The notes under the pieces: model-generated
Seen by the model: the letters and a program-made list of their open reading frames with translations, nothing else
Database searches by the model: none
What the model was told of the DNA's origin: nothing
Made by a program: the position numbers and the translations under genes
Shown here: positions 50,024 through 62,110 of the stretch, piece by piece
How positions within the stretch are numbered: position 1 is the first letter of the stretch
How the letters are laid out: each line of letters opens with the position of its first letter
Origin: Trichaptum fuscoviolaceum
Lineage: Eukaryota > Basidiomycota > Agaricomycetes > Hymenochaetales > Trichaptaceae
Length of the DNA: 64,000 nucleotides
Assembly (NCBI GenBank): GCA_910574455.1
Contig: CAJSYZ010000005.1
Coordinates: forward strand, 2,108,001-2,172,000
Reading direction: 5' to 3'

Positions 50024-50447
50024 CGCCGGCGACGACGAGGATAAAGGTGAGTGTAAGGAGAGTAGTGGAGGTGGTGGTTCTTGGGTGGACGCATATAAAC
50101 GAACCAAGAACGTTTTGGGACACGAAGAACGCGTTCAGGTTGTGTTTATAACACCTGCCTTTTTCGGCGCTTACGAAGCGTGTTCGACTTCCGCCGCTTC
50201 CTCGCCGGCTTGTTCTCAACTACAACATACGACCTCTTTCATGACCTTTTGTTGCTAGGCAATTCTACCTTCTAGCTCAAGTTTACCGCAAAGCATTATA
50301 CTCTTAGCTAATGAATTATATGTCATTTGCAGGGACAACAATATACAAGAAAAATGCAAAGGCGATGTCTATGCTACATATGATGCAAATGAATAAATAT
50401 CGCAGCGACTGCAACTAAAGCTCCTGGCTCTTCCGTTGTCGGCCTCT
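50024..50447. promoter_or_regulatory. promoter of J-like protein gene
   Basis: A 424-base minus-strand head-to-tail gap between the start of the J-like gene and the end of the small gene at 50448. AT-rich in its right half; no coding exon is supported. Confidence 0.4.
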
Positions 50448-51105
50448 TCATGCAAATGGATCCTCAGCGTCTACAACCTTCGAGGCTGCGACCTTCTGCT
50501 TGGTAGCGTCTAGCTGACCCTTGAACAACTGCTGCCACCCCATCCTGGCGATCGAAGAATGTCAGTTACTATCGCTTCGACGCTGTGTGCCAGTGGACTT
50601 ACGGTTTAATCGATTCTGTCTTCTCTGGGCGGCTGAGCGTGGATAATGGCCGAGGTCGAAGGTTATAGCGATGACCTTTGGCGACGAATGCCAGCGCTGG
50701 AGAGCGCGGGCTATGAGCAAGCCTTCCGGCTGCGAGTCCGCGGACTTCACGGAGTATCCTTCTATTTGCTGGTTTGCACTTGGTATTCGACGTTGGCGAT
50801 GGAGGAGCAGTCACTTTCTCTTGCGTGGCTCTGAAGGAACTAGCGTCAATCTTAGCTCATATTGTCCGGAAGAATACTACTTACCCGACAGACGCCCGCC
50901 AGAGCGCAACACGGCCTTTCCGCGACTTCAATGTCGGAGACTCGGAGCCTTCTTTGTCCCAAATCGTCACGGTTTTCGCCATGCTTGGAGGGACCTCCTT
51001 CTTGGTTGACCTACACGGAGTCTCCTCCGAGTACACAAACTGTGTTCCCCTCGTCATCTTGGAGGCGGACCGAAGGCTGGCGACTTTACTCTCCTTGGAT
51101 GTCAT
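50448..51105 (-). CDS. small conserved-looking protein of unknown function
   Basis: Three exons give about 180 residues. ATG 51105 (MTSKESKVASLRSASKMTRG) leads through VYSEETPCRSTKKEVPPS and LKSRKGRVALWRASVG. An intron (GTAAGT...CTTCAG) continues to ATQEKVTAPPSPTSN, then REVRGLAAGRLAHSPRS and HRYNLRPRPLSTLSRPEKTE. A second intron (GTAAGT...CGCCAG) gives KPMGWQQLFKGQLDATKQKV and a tail VVDAEDPFA-stop at 50448. Two consensus introns that keep frame argue that this is real. The protein is basic with no domain I recognise. The GWQQLFKGQLDATKQ end looks amphipathic. It might be mitochondrial or nuclear; I cannot decide. Confidence 0.5.
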
Positions 51106-51969
51106 CGTGAAGAGCGGATAAGGATCGGTGGACAGAAGATGCGGGAGAGCGAGGCTTAGACGTAAAACTGACACCTCTCAGCGTCTCTGCTTCGCGCTCT
51201 AATATACACTTTCGCGCCGTCATAGGCCCAAGTCAGAAGACGGGGAATACGGGCCCTTGACGGTGGGCATTTCTCTCCATACATATACCAAACGGCCCAT
51301 TCTCATCGCCCTAGGCACCCCTATCCATCACCTCAATACACTCTTTGATGCGACTCACCGACGCATCGGAGTGTGGCGCGGGCCCATGCTCGACGGTTTG
51401 CATGGGCCATTTGACTCGTCTACGCTTGGGGCGGCTTTTTCCTTTTATGGAAGGTGTCGGGCCCGTGGGCCTGAGCACATAGCTGGTTTGCCTATTGTTC
51501 CAGAAGACCTTGGATAGCGGAATGCGGAGGCCTGTGCACATGGAGCACCATGACAACGGTGGTCGCAATGCTTAGGCCGCCGGTTTGAGAGTGCTTAGGC
51601 CTGGTGACCTGAAGCAATGCTGTGGCGCGGAAAGCCCGAATCGGTGGCTTATCAGAGTTTTCTTGTTCGTAGACCTGTGGTGGCTTCTCCTAAGCTCTTA
51701 TCCTTGAACTCGGAGAAATACGAAGTAGGAAAATAGAGAACTATGTTGTTCTTGTTGAGTTGACTCATCGACTTGGACGCTCGCATGAAACTTGATCAAG
51801 CTGCAGTTTATAACTTTACTAGGCATGTAATGGCTGATATTGCCACAACATTCCCGATGGGAGGGTTCATTTGAGGGTAGGTGCAATTTATATGAATAGT
51901 GCTGCGTTTTGGAAGATAACAAACTCGGGATCATGATTGATAGCTGTGACAATTCTGCGAGCATGACGA
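51106..51969. other. intergenic region with hairpin, no gene recognised
   Basis: 864 bases between divergent genes. An open frame at 51257-51517 (+) has no recognisable motif or splice context. The stretch is more G/C-rich than its surroundings in 51230-51520 and contains the perfect hairpin listed separately. Confidence 0.4.
51381..51408. repeat. perfect 9-bp inverted repeat (hairpin)
   Basis: ggcccatgc at 51381-51389 and gcatgggcc at 51400-51408 are exact inverse complements around a 10-base loop. No T-tract follows, so it is not a standard terminator. Confidence 0.8.
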
Positions 51970-52446
51970 ATGCGATTATTGCTTCTTTGCCGAGCTCAAC
52001 AAAGACGACGTCCAGAAGGCAAACAAACTTATTTCTCGGAGTTCATGACAATCCAAGATACCGATCTTTTATGGCTGGATGTGAAGCCCGGGTCGCGTTT
52101 TCAAATCGAGGGGCACATCCCAGTCTTTGCAGGGAGGATGGCATCAGGCGAGGCACAGTACATAGCAGCTGTTCCCGAAGAGCCGGAAAGGCCACTTGCT
52201 GGGTGGTCTGGGTATCAACTGTGCACTGTGAGCGTTGGACAATCAGAGGTAGAGTTCATCAGCAATGGAGAGACCTACGAAACGCAGCATTCGTCCAGTA
52301 ATGTGGTGTTGGTTTTACGATTTGACCCACTTGTATATCCGAAGCTTGACGGTGACTTTGAGGGCTCTGGATCTGCGGAAGGATGTGATACAACAGGACC
52401 CTTGAGATGGAAATCAGTCATTGATCAGTGCGCAAATTATGTCTAA
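51970..52446 (+). CDS. hypothetical protein, possibly DM9-like repeat
   Basis: A continuous frame from ATG 51970 (MRLLLLCRAQQRRRPEGKQT) to TAA 52446 encodes about 158 residues. The body reads FMTIQDTDLLWLDVKPGSRF, QIEGHIPVFAGRMASGEAQY, IAAVPEEPERPLAGWSGYQL and CTVSVGQSEVEFISNGETYE. The order (IPVFAGR...GEAxYIAAV...TVxxGxxxVEF..G.E) is like DM9/DUF3421 sugar-binding repeats, though I am unsure. The N-terminal part in this frame is poor, and an upstream exon in another frame (from about 51909) may supply the real start. Treat the start as provisional. Confidence 0.45.
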   Translation: MRLLLLCRAQQRRRPEGKQTYFSEFMTIQDTDLLWLDVKPGSRFQIEGHIPVFAGRMASGEAQYIAAVPEEPERPLAGWSGYQLCTVSVGQSEVEFISNGETYETQHSSSNVVLVLRFDPLVYPKLDGDFEGSGSAEGCDTTGPLRWKSVIDQCANYV

Positions 52447-52597
52447 GCGAGTATGAATACTATGTGTTATGTTATTGATCTAATCAAAATATGTATGTAT
52501 AATTAATATGCGAATGATGTTCAAAGATGCCACTGAATGTGTTTGCGTAAAGTTTAATCATAGAAAAGTGAATAAACCTAGTAAAGCACGATGAGCA

Positions 52598-54679
52598 CTA
52601 TGCTGCCTTCTCGGCCTTCGGAGCGTCATGCTCTTCATGCCACTGACGTTCGGCCTTTCGTCGTATACCGTACTGGAAGATTGGGATCGTGATGAGTGAA
52701 ATGGCTATCCACGCAAATTGAACACCTGCGAAACATATGCATGCATATGAGTTAGTGATCTAAAATTAGAGTCAATTAGGAGGGCCTACCGAAGTTGAGC
52801 CCAATCTGATTCCTAGTGTTGAACACGACGGCGCGCACAGTACGGGAGACGTTATAGAACGGCGCAGCATAGCCGTAACGGAAGACTCCTGGGAGAAGCT
52901 CGATGGGAAAGAAGCAAACTGAGACGTTGGAGATAATCCATAGGACGAGGAAGAAAGGCGCGAATGCAGGTGTCAGGAGCGTGATCATCGCTTCCATGGC
53001 GAGACCGCTGGGAATACAGAACGTCAGCAAGAGGACGAATAACATGGGAAAGGGCCACCGGGATACGTACAGCGAAGACATGCCCATCCAGTTCATCATC
53101 CAGAAGATGACGAAGCCCGAATGACCAAACCTACACGGCAGATATGAATACTTTGATACGGACCAGACACGCATGCTCATAACTTACACTCTAGAGAACG
53201 GTGTTTGGAAAGCTAAGCTTAGAAGGGAGTAGAAGAGCTGCATACCATTCGTTGTTTAGTGTGTGTGAGGCGAGAAAATGAGCATATACATACGGAGACA
53301 ACGAAATACATGATAAGCGGAGATACCATGCGGAGGATTATGAGCGATCTCATTCGCAGGTGGTGGTTAAGACCCGACACGACAACCCGGGCGTTAAAAT
53401 TCATCATCTTAAAAGTGGAAAAGTTAGCGACCAATAAATACTGGCAATCAACAATGCGACATACAGCTATGATGAACTAGCTTGAAGGTAAGTAAAGCAG
53501 CATTTCGGATGTGCCTAGAAACTGCTCACCGAGAGGATAAGTAGATAGATAAGTCCAACAAAATCAACAGCTGTTGCTCTGTAAAGCAGCGTCAACTTGA
53601 CTTCATCATGAGCAGCGGGGATGGGCTTACACAGGTACATCGAATGGCCGTAGATTTTCTATTTGAAAGGACAACGGCTGGGCAACAACGTTGGGTGCCT
53701 GGGAGAGCAGTGTCTGAATATTCGTTGAAGAGTTAGCTGAAAGCTGACGAATGCTTTGTTCTGCGAAGGTCGCCGAAGCCTTAGAGAGCACTCCTTGTAC
53801 CTGTGAAATGCCATAAGATTTCAGCGAGCCCAGTCTAGCATATATCCCGACTTACAACTGGCATTAAGAATAACGGGCTGAACACAAATAGTCAGCAGTC
53901 GTAAGGGATATCATGAATGGATAAACTTGGCGTACTAGGCATTCTCGTTCCGTGCTTCGTTCCCGTATGCTGTCACCGCAAGCGTCCCATTATAAGAGCC
54001 GTTGGCGCTTGCTATCGCAGCGTTCAGTGCGTCGGTTGCCCCGGGATTTACTATTCGTGTCTGTCAGCCAACGGAAACAAATCTGCAGAAGGGAACGAAC
54101 ACAAACATACTGGCTATGGCAACCCAGCACCGTTCATTCACGACTGTATCCGCCACGTCCTGTGGGCCATTGGGAAACTGAGACGCGTCAACGACAGTCC
54201 AAGATACCTGGTCCTTCGCGCCTGTTGCATTCAACACCGTTTCGCGAACGACCTGCCCGATCGCGCCGCCGTCAAAGTCCTGACAGAGAAGACGAAAGAA
54301 GATCAGAGGTTAATCCCCGCTTCTAACAGAGTCTAAAAATAAGGCTTACCACGACAAAGCCGTGAAGGTTATGAATATGGTCGTTCAATTTCCATAGTGC
54401 ACCCCAGTAAATAGGCAGCACGGAGAAGATGACGATGATGGTGAGGAAATTTCCCATGAAAAGCACTTTGAAATACAGCTGCCTCGCTTTCGTCGTGCTG
54501 GCATCTTTGTCCCAAAATCCGGCACCAAATCGAGGCGGCACAGCATGAGACGACTTCTCCGGAGTTGCTGAAGGTGCCCGGGTTGAGTTTCCGGACTCCT
54601 CACGTTCAACGTCGCTCATGTCTTCGTATTCCAGTCTGCTATCTTCGGAATGAACAAGCTCTCTGCGGGTGAAGGACAT
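52598..54679 (-). CDS. SNG1/DUF3533 family multi-pass membrane protein
   Basis: ATG 54679 (MSFTRRELVHSEDSRLEYED) begins a charged cytosolic N-terminus. A first helix (LYFKVLFMGNFLTIIVIFSV) is followed by LPIYWGALWKLNDHIHNLHG, the signature of this family before its large lumenal loop. After several introns the C-terminal helices appear: FGHSGFVIFWMMNWMGMSSL, GLAMEAMITLLTPAFAPFFL, VLWIISNVSVCFFPIELLPG and the re-entrant FRYGYAAPFYNVSRTVRAVV, FNTRNQIGLNFGVQFAWIAI, then a cytosolic tail ending KAEKAA-stop at 52598. Yeast SNG1 is linked to nitrosoguanidine resistance and plasma-membrane lipid asymmetry; the biochemical role is not settled. Some introns in the lumenal part are deduced only roughly. 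Confidence 0.8.
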
Positions 54680-55456
54680 GGCGAGCAAAGGGCGATGGAG
54701 GATGGGGCATTACTTAGAAAGAGTCTGAGCAACGGCTCTGTCAGCTTTTGTAGTATTTTCAAGGAAATACACAAGTGAAGTGAGACCGCTGTGGCTGACG
54801 CACCGACATCGGGCAGCATTTTATTGGAGTGATTAAAGTTGCACGTAAAGATGCTGATAAATTCCGACCCACGTACTCACGATCGGAAGTATGCGCGAGA
54901 TCTCGGACAATGATGATTATCGGGACGTGATTGGACAATTTCATTCAATGCGATCCAAACAATTGCGCGGAAGCGGTTACTGATTAAACATGAAGTTCAA
55001 CGAGCATTATAAACCATGCAGAAAATGATGTTGGTGTTGGTGATTCCATTCGAGATGCGAAGAAGAAAGAAAAGCAGATGAAATAAAGAAGGTGCGGGAT
55101 TATATACCCAACCAGGGGGTGCGGGGGAGGTGTACAATATGTAGGAGATCATGTTATAACTTGCAAATGCTGATTGAACTGTGAAGAGTAAAATAAACCA
55201 ATGAGAGCACGCAAAGATAGGATCAAAGCGGACAGAGATGAAACATATGCAGATTTTCGCTGATGCATGAGCGAGTTCCACGAATGGTGTAGAAGGGCCG
55301 AAGCGAATAAATGAAAGAAAGTAAGAGAGCAGGAATGGGGCCGATAGCGAAGCGAAGAATATACATATTATCAGATAGGCAACATAAAAAGTAAAGCAAT
55401 CCAAACCATAAGACGCCAAAGGGGAGGATATATATCCATTGTTTCCTGTGAGAGAA
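54680..55456. other. intergenic, SNG1-like promoter and RhoGAP 3' end
   Basis: A 777-base head-to-tail minus-strand gap. A long minus frame (54997-55557) overlaps the RhoGAP end in another frame and is compositionally AT-biased; it is not supported as a gene. Confidence 0.4.
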
Positions 55457-58400
55457 TCATCTCCTAGAACTATGTTGGCCAACTTCGGCCGCTTGAAGGA
55501 CGCTGCTTGCCCAGTCTGCCGTTGCCCCTGCTTTGTCATTGTGAAGGTCAAAGTCAAGCAGGCTGTACGAGTCTGTTGAACTCTGGCGAGACATGGATGG
55601 CACCTGAGGCAAAGGACGTGACGCCGTCGGGGGAGTGTAGTAAACAGTCGACGTGACCGCCGATGAGTTCGACGACGAGCGGCTCATTTCATCGCCATCG
55701 GAGTCGCGAGAGGGGGCAGGATCAGCTTGTTGTGATACAGGCTGCTCAGGCACCGGTTCTATGGTGAGGCCTAACCCCATGTCGAATTTTATCGGTGAGG
55801 TGCTCACAGGGAGCTCCAGTACGGGACACACGGTGCTCACCACACGACTTTGAGGTGCCGTCTCATAGTCCGCTGACGTCGGAGTTGCGGGCTGCCTTTC
55901 AGAGCGACCAAGGAGGGAAGACAGAGAGCGCTTCGGAAATAGGCCCTGCAACGATACCTTACTTCGTCTACGCATAAGGGAGGGGGAGGGGGATGACGGG
56001 GATCCGAGGTTCGGGCTGGAGGAATAAGTCGAGAGGCGAAGGTGCGACGGAAGCTCAATGGGTGTATTAGGTACGCTTGAAGAATCATTGGGGAATGGGA
56101 TAGGGCGGCCGATCATCGACTTGCGCACACTACCCTTCGAGGGGGAGGGCAAGTCCGATTGCACACGAATGGTCGCGCTCTCATGGAAGCTCACGCCTTG
56201 CTGTGCGAGCTTAATGCTGGCTTTCGCAGGACTAGCAGAAGCAGAGGAAACAGGAGTGTTGAGTGAGTCAGAGGACGCAGTGGGTGCCGTATGCGAATAT
56301 AATTCGGAGTGCAGCGACTCCGCTTTGGAATGCGCACCTGCTGTTGACGGACCGTCGTTGGGCGAGGATGACTCGCTGATCCCATCACTATCCATGGGTG
56401 TACTTGTCCCCTGTCTGCTGGCATCCTCGCTTAAGGTATGTGACGCCCTCTTCGCGCGACGTATAGTCTTTTGCGACTTGAGCGCTTGTTCGCTTTCCCC
56501 ATCCGCTTGCTCCGCCTCATCATGATCAGGCTCATCCGACATCTTGGTCGCAGGTATAGAAATCTCATCGGAGACATTATGTCCAGACGACTCGACGTCT
56601 AGATTCTCCAGAGATGATGGGCTCGGCACACGGATATCGATTAATGGCTTTGCTTCTTCTGTCTTCTCATTTTTAATATCCAGCACCACAGGCTTTTCCG
56701 CGCCTTTCGATGGGCCATCCCAAATTCCTTCGCCTTCGCATAGAACGCGAAGCAGGGCACCACTCATTTGCAGCGTTGGACAGAAAATGAGTATTAAGTT
56801 CGTCAAAGGCATTTTTGTCTCCTTCATCCGTCGGGCCGTGACTCGCATTAGCTCCGCGAGCGTTCGCAACAGATCGCGATTCTCCGTCGGGAGCTTGGCG
56901 ATCAGTGAAGACAGTACGTTCAGGAGATTTCCGGACGGTGCACGAGGCGCAGGAGCAGACGATGAAAACGTCGAGAGCGAAGGTGCTTTGCGTACATGCG
57001 CTTTGACATTACCCTTAGTCGGGCTGGTGGGAAGACCGGGGCCGCGGGGCCTTTCGGAAGAATAGGAGCTTTCTTCTACAGCTATGTTCATAGAGTGCTC
57101 AGCCGATAAGGCAGCCTCAAAGTAGGGTATAAGGCGGCGCGTGAGGATAGGCTCGGGCACTGACGAATGCAAAGAATTTCATTAGAACATCATATACACG
57201 GATATGAAGCGACATCCTGGACTCACATTCACGTAGATACGCCTTAAATATCGACGCAACCGCATGTGGGTCTATTTCACCCGGCCCACACTCAGACATA
57301 TCGAAGTCAGCACCAGAATCAAACTCTACGCGGAGCCTCTGCATATGTGTCGACCGGCCGGATATCCTAAAAAGAGTAAAAGGGCGAGAAAGCAATCAGC
57401 ACATCAGCAATCGTCGGCAATCGCAATGTTGAAGAGACGAAGACAGTAATATCTCCGGAAGAACCAGAGAGGACTGGATGGAAGTGTACATCTTGAAAAG
57501 ACGAGGCCCAGTTGCTACTCACCGGAAAAGACCCTCCTCTTGCACACCCCACTTTTCAATGTGTTGCGCACACCGTGTTACCAGCGCAGGAAGCCTCCTG
57601 CCCTCTAATGCCTTCGCACCTACAACCTCCATATCCATAGACAATACTGAGGACCTCTCCTTCTTAGCATACGACTCCCATCCAGGTACACCTACACCAA
57701 CAGCGGTATCGCGAACACACTCCGCTAAATCCCGTCCGAACACTAAGCGCGTGCCAGATCCACCAAGCGGAGGACGCACGAGCCTGCCCAGGTTTGGTCC
57801 GTGCGTGCGCGGCGCAGCGTCTGAATCAGAGAACGACGGTCGCGAATGCGTGGAAGCTGATGCATTCGAAGCGTGTTTTCCCTTGGATTTCTTTGGCAAC
57901 GGAGGCCCCTGTGCGTTTCCAGCCCCATAACGACTCTGTCCCATGCCAAAGAACCCTTGGCTCTGACTCTGGCTATGCACATGCTGCTCTACACTCGACT
58001 GCGAACGACCGATGATGGTAGACTGACTGTGGCTATGATTGTATGTCTCTTGATCACTTGTTGGAATGGTGCTAACATTCGTTACACTCCCGCCCAACGC
58101 ACGTCCGATGCGCTTGCCGAAGCCTTTCGCGAATCCAGCAGCAGGTGCGAGACCACTTGTCAAGCTCACTGCCGTCTGCCGGAAGCCTTTCGAGTTAATG
58201 GAGGCGAGGCGGCTGCGTTGCTGAGCCGGGCGCATCGTATTAGGCTGCGATGCATACGATACTTGCGATGGGTGCGACATCGTACTTAAGCTTTGGCTGT
58301 TCACGGACTCCGATTCGGACCCAGCTGCTGTATCCTGGCTAGGTCGGCGACCATGCGACGAGTTCGATGTCGATAGGGAAGTCGACGAACCCATCGCGTG

Positions 58401-60028
58401 ATGTTTCGCCCATTCAAACTGCTGTTGTTGCTGCAAATTCTGGGTGATACCGTGCGAGTAATCACTGCCAGTACTTGCGCTAGAGACGATCGCAACAGTC
58501 GGAGTCAAGACATGATCCTTGCCTGGAGACGACGAGCCGAACGAAACACTAGTTGTGCTCGAACTCGGCGTTCGAGTGTGTGAGTGCGTCGACGCTGAAA
58601 GGGAAGACATAGCCTCTGAATCCGAGCCGCTAAGATGGTCCGTGGGCACTGGGACAGGTATACGGTCCGCAGCTGGGCTTGATGAGAAGCGGCCAAGACC
58701 GAAGGTGAACGAACCGCGACGGCTGCTCTTGTTCGATGTTGCGGTAGGAGGAGGAGAGGGCGACCGTGAGCGCGCTGCTGTTTGCCATGCCGACGGCGGG
58801 ACATTGCCCGAATTTACACTCTCCACACTCGCGGTAGCACCATACGCATGGTATGCCCTGGCATGTTGTTACGCGGAAAGACCACCTCGTCCATATCATC
58901 ATCACTCTCCTCGCTCTCCACTTCCGGCATTCCAAAGTCGGCGTCAATAAGCAAGCTATTGCGCTTAGCTGCGGTCAGATTCGCATTCACACCAGGAGAA
59001 CCTGCGCCAGGGAGCACCGTCTGGTTCGAGTTGGTAGACTCTGCCAGCGACAACGGACGTGGCGTACGCTGGCCTGCACCAACGAGGCGAACTGTGCGCA
59101 GTGTCGAGTCACTCTTCCTCCAATCTTCCACAATCTCGCGTGCAGTCTGCGCCTCCATGCTTTCACGCTTCTCTCTCCTTCGGGGAGCCTCAGGCCCTTG
59201 CCCTTGAGAATTGACGTCATCATAAGACTGCGCAGCAATAGGCGTATCAGAAACGAGCCTACCAGGAGCTTGATGATGGTCACTGCGAACTTCTGAATCA
59301 GAAGGATGTGGCTGAAGATGAGCCTGTGTCGTAGGTGTTGCAGGAGGGAGTGGCTTTTGCATGGAGGAGCGTTTCTCGTTCGTCAAAGCGGAGGGGGTTG
59401 CGCTTTCAGCGGACGATCGACTCCTGCTGGATAATGAAAACCGAGCGTTCTCCGTTTTGGGCGGCAGCGGTGGCGGCGCAGAGGTATTTGGTGAGAAAGA
59501 CGGGCATCTAGGACTGGACAATGATGTCGAAGATGCATTGATGATTTTTCCCTTCAATGCATTCGCAAATTGAATTGTGAGCTGCTTTGCCGACGTCTGG
59601 CGGGATTGTGTACGTGCAAGCGGAAGATCGTGAGACGTCGAGCTGCCCGGCGATTCGTAGTCCGACATATACGTATCCGACCGTGCAATCTCGCGACCCT
59701 TTCCTTTCCCCACTGTTGCAGGTGGCGAGGGAGTGTTGCTGCCCAGCATCCTTCCTATATCCTCAGACTTCTTCCGCCGCCCCGGCCAGGGGAACTTGGA
59801 CTTGGGGACCTCTGAAGCGGGTGTAGGCGGTAGGGGGGGAGACTGTGGCCGTCCCGATTGAGCGCTCTGGGCGTGCCCCATGGCCGCTTGTTGTTGGACT
59901 TGGGATGGTCGAGGAGAAGAGGAGCGAGGGATAGAAAAGAAGCGAGACTTTGATGGACTGGGCGAAGCCGGAGGCACAGAGGCCGGGCTTGCTGCGAACG
60001 CATGTCGTGCGGGCGGCGTGGCCTGCAT
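55457..60028 (-). CDS. large RhoGAP-domain protein
   Basis: GTPase-activating protein for Rho/Cdc42-type GTPases, probably acting in polarity. ATG 60028 (MQATPPARHAFAASPASVPP) opens over 700 residues of Ser/Pro-rich, disordered sequence with SH3-like ligands (PPPLPPKTENARF). An intron near 58850-58780 (GTATGG...AACAG) gives TMPARSRSPSPPPTATSNK. The GAP domain starts VPGWESYAKKERSSVLS, continues LVTRCAQHIEKWGVQEEGLF, RISGRSTHMQRLRVEFDSG (the Arg of GLFRISG is the catalytic finger), ASIFKAYLRELPEPILTRRL, IPYFEAAL. After an insertion of about 60 Ser/Pro-rich residues it resumes NLLNVLSSLIAKLPTENRDL, AELMRVTARR, KMPLTNLILIFCPTL. The C-terminal 450 residues are low-complexity and end VGQHSSRR-stop at 55457. 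No PH or LIM domain was seen. Confidence 0.85.
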
Positions 60029-60900
60029 CTTTGTCTGAATGATGGCAAATGCGTATATGTCAAAGAGCAAAAGACAGAAGGTAGCCTGGAATGGAGGTGG
60101 GCTCTCCCTTGACCGCGTCACTGTCGCCGACACAGTGCTGATGGAGAGAAGTGTCGCAAGCGAATAATGAGCCTAGAAGTAGGGCTAAAAGGAAGGAAAG
60201 ATAGACTGATATAAGTACCGTTTCGGTCGCGATGTAGTTAATGATGATGGATGGGTGTGCGAGACCGAGCACGCGAGGCAGGCCGCGAGGTGAGGGGGAG
60301 TGACTTACTTGTACAGTACAGTAGCAACACCTTACAATGTATCCGAGACCCGTTCTCCTCGCTGTCGGAATCTTATCGTCAACAACGTCAGCAAGCAGCC
60401 GGTGCTCAGATGCCAGTGGGTGGATGGTCGTGGTCGTGAAGGAAGGGGGAGACGAGAAACGAGGCGTGCAATTGATGAGATATAGCCTGGGCTGCCGGTG
60501 CTTTACTCCGTTCCAGGGCGTCACTGGCAATTGCAAAAACTGCGCCACGAACACCTTTCTTTCGGCATGTACTATGAGGCGCAACGACCCTCAGGCTTCC
60601 AGAGGCCGGTGTCGAGCAATGCGACAAGGACGATATGGTCAGAGAACAACAGAGACTCCGCTTCTGGGTTGCCTTAACTGACTCTAATCAGTCGCAATCG
60701 AACACACACGCCTCCCAATGTCGCCCTCACTTCTTGGTCTACAAGTGGCTACTGCTTCCTGAAGCCCTGGAGACGGACGATCTACGATCCAAACGAAAAT
60801 CCAATCGGAGGCGCATCGACCTCGACCTCTCCTTCGACGACACGCGGACCCCGGACGCACGTTTACTCCGCGTCCGCCGACTTGAATGCGTCCGAGTCGC
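60029..60900. promoter_or_regulatory. upstream region of the RhoGAP gene
   Basis: Non-coding as far as I can see. Short open frames on both strands lack domains. The part at 60740-60930 is rich in Arg-coding triplets on either strand and has a T10 tract (60909-60921), but I do not call a gene. Confidence 0.35.
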
Positions 60901-60954
60901 TCTCCGTTTCCTTTTTTTTTTTGGCACTTCCGCGCCTGCGACTTCAGCTCTCCC

Positions 60955-62110
60955 CGAGTATGTTAGTGCGAGCTATCAACCAGCTCGACGTAAGGTAAGC
61001 TTCTGTCTCATTACCCCATTCTAATGTATGCTCGGACTTGCAATGGCTGGTCCGTGAATCCTAATAGTTTACAGTCCTCGACACCCGGTAACTTCAAGTT
61101 CAATATGTTACTATTCAAGTGGACCGAATAGCAAGTGTTTCGAACCTCCTGCACTCGGAAAGGTATCTTCTCCCTACACTAAGATGCCGGAATGCAATCT
61201 CTTCAATACTATTACAGTAGTTTACTTCCAATAGTCATTTCAAAGTAGCCCTAACTTTCTAAATGTCGTGTCTGTAATTTGGATAGCAAAATCCGACTGC
61301 CAAATTTGAGATTGACTGATTTGGACGCTTCCGCGAGTGTCACCTTTCTTGCGCACCGACCACGACCATGGCTGCACCCAATGCAATCCACACATTTTTT
61401 ATCATCCATTGCAATCGAGTACAAGAGAGAGCATGATAGGTTTTGGGTTTCTGGTATGTTGTCCATCACCTGTCTTACCGGTCTCGAGACTCATCAAGCA
61501 ACAGCACTGGGCTTTGACTTTGGCCACCTCAGGCTCAATTATCTGTCTTCCTCGCCATTTCACCCTCTGCACCGCGTACTATGAAGCCCGTAGCTTGCTT
61601 TTTTTGTCTGCGCTGCGCACTATGTTACTTCACACAAGAGCGGGAGCAAAGTCGAGCACGAATGCCAATAACATAATTCTAGTTTGCGTCCCGAGTCTTG
61701 CCTCGTTTCTCTGAAGTCAGCTGCGCGCACTTTCTGCGACTTGCGTGATCAGGACATGGCTGACAACGGCGAAGACATCACACCGCCATTCTTGCAGGGC
61801 TACTTTGTGTGACCGACACCAGAACCTCAGATACAATCGCCCGCTATTCACCTCGTTCTCTGTGCGTCATCCTCTGGCTTTCTCGCTTGCGCACACAAGA
61901 TCTCGAAAGTAAATCTGTTATTGCCGCCATCCAGCCGTTACTCAGTCCGGGCTTCTCGCAGATGTCAACTGCAAACCGCGGGCCCGAACAAGAGGGCTCT
62001 GTAGCAAACCGAATAACCCGGACACCTGTGAAGCGCCAGAGAGTCACCCAGGTTCGCAGCGAAGCTGCTCAGACCGCACAGCCTTGAATACACCTAAAAG
62101 CCTAAAGGAG
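60955..62110 (+). repeat. diverged direct repeat unit, copy 1
   Basis: Ordered blocks match copy 2. Around 60970-61000: tatcaaccagctcgacgtaag then GTAAG, against tattcaacctcctctacgtaag then GTAAG. At 61039-61057: caatggctggtccgtgaat, exact in copy 2. At 61066-61092: gtttacag...gacacc-ggtaact. At 61136-61150: tgtttcgaacctcctg. At about 61365-61380: accatggctgcacc. At 61978-62018: gggcccgaacaagagggc..gtagcaaaccgaataac. Blocks occur in the same order with different spacing, so this is an old tandem duplication with indels. Copy 1 has stops (TGA and TAATAG) in the frame open in copy 2. Confidence 0.7.

Noticed and set aside
54997..55557. 186-codon minus-strand hydrophobic open frame
   Set aside because: AT-biased, overlaps the RhoGAP 3' coding end in another frame, no splice or domain support.
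61131..61150. GTTTCGAACC resembling a tRNA B box
   Set aside because: No complementary T-arm stem and no A box or acceptor stem at proper distance.
61809..62087. 92-codon + strand frame in repeat copy 1
   Set aside because: The homologous part of copy 2 (about 63230-63340) is full of stops, and no motif is seen, so coding is not supported.
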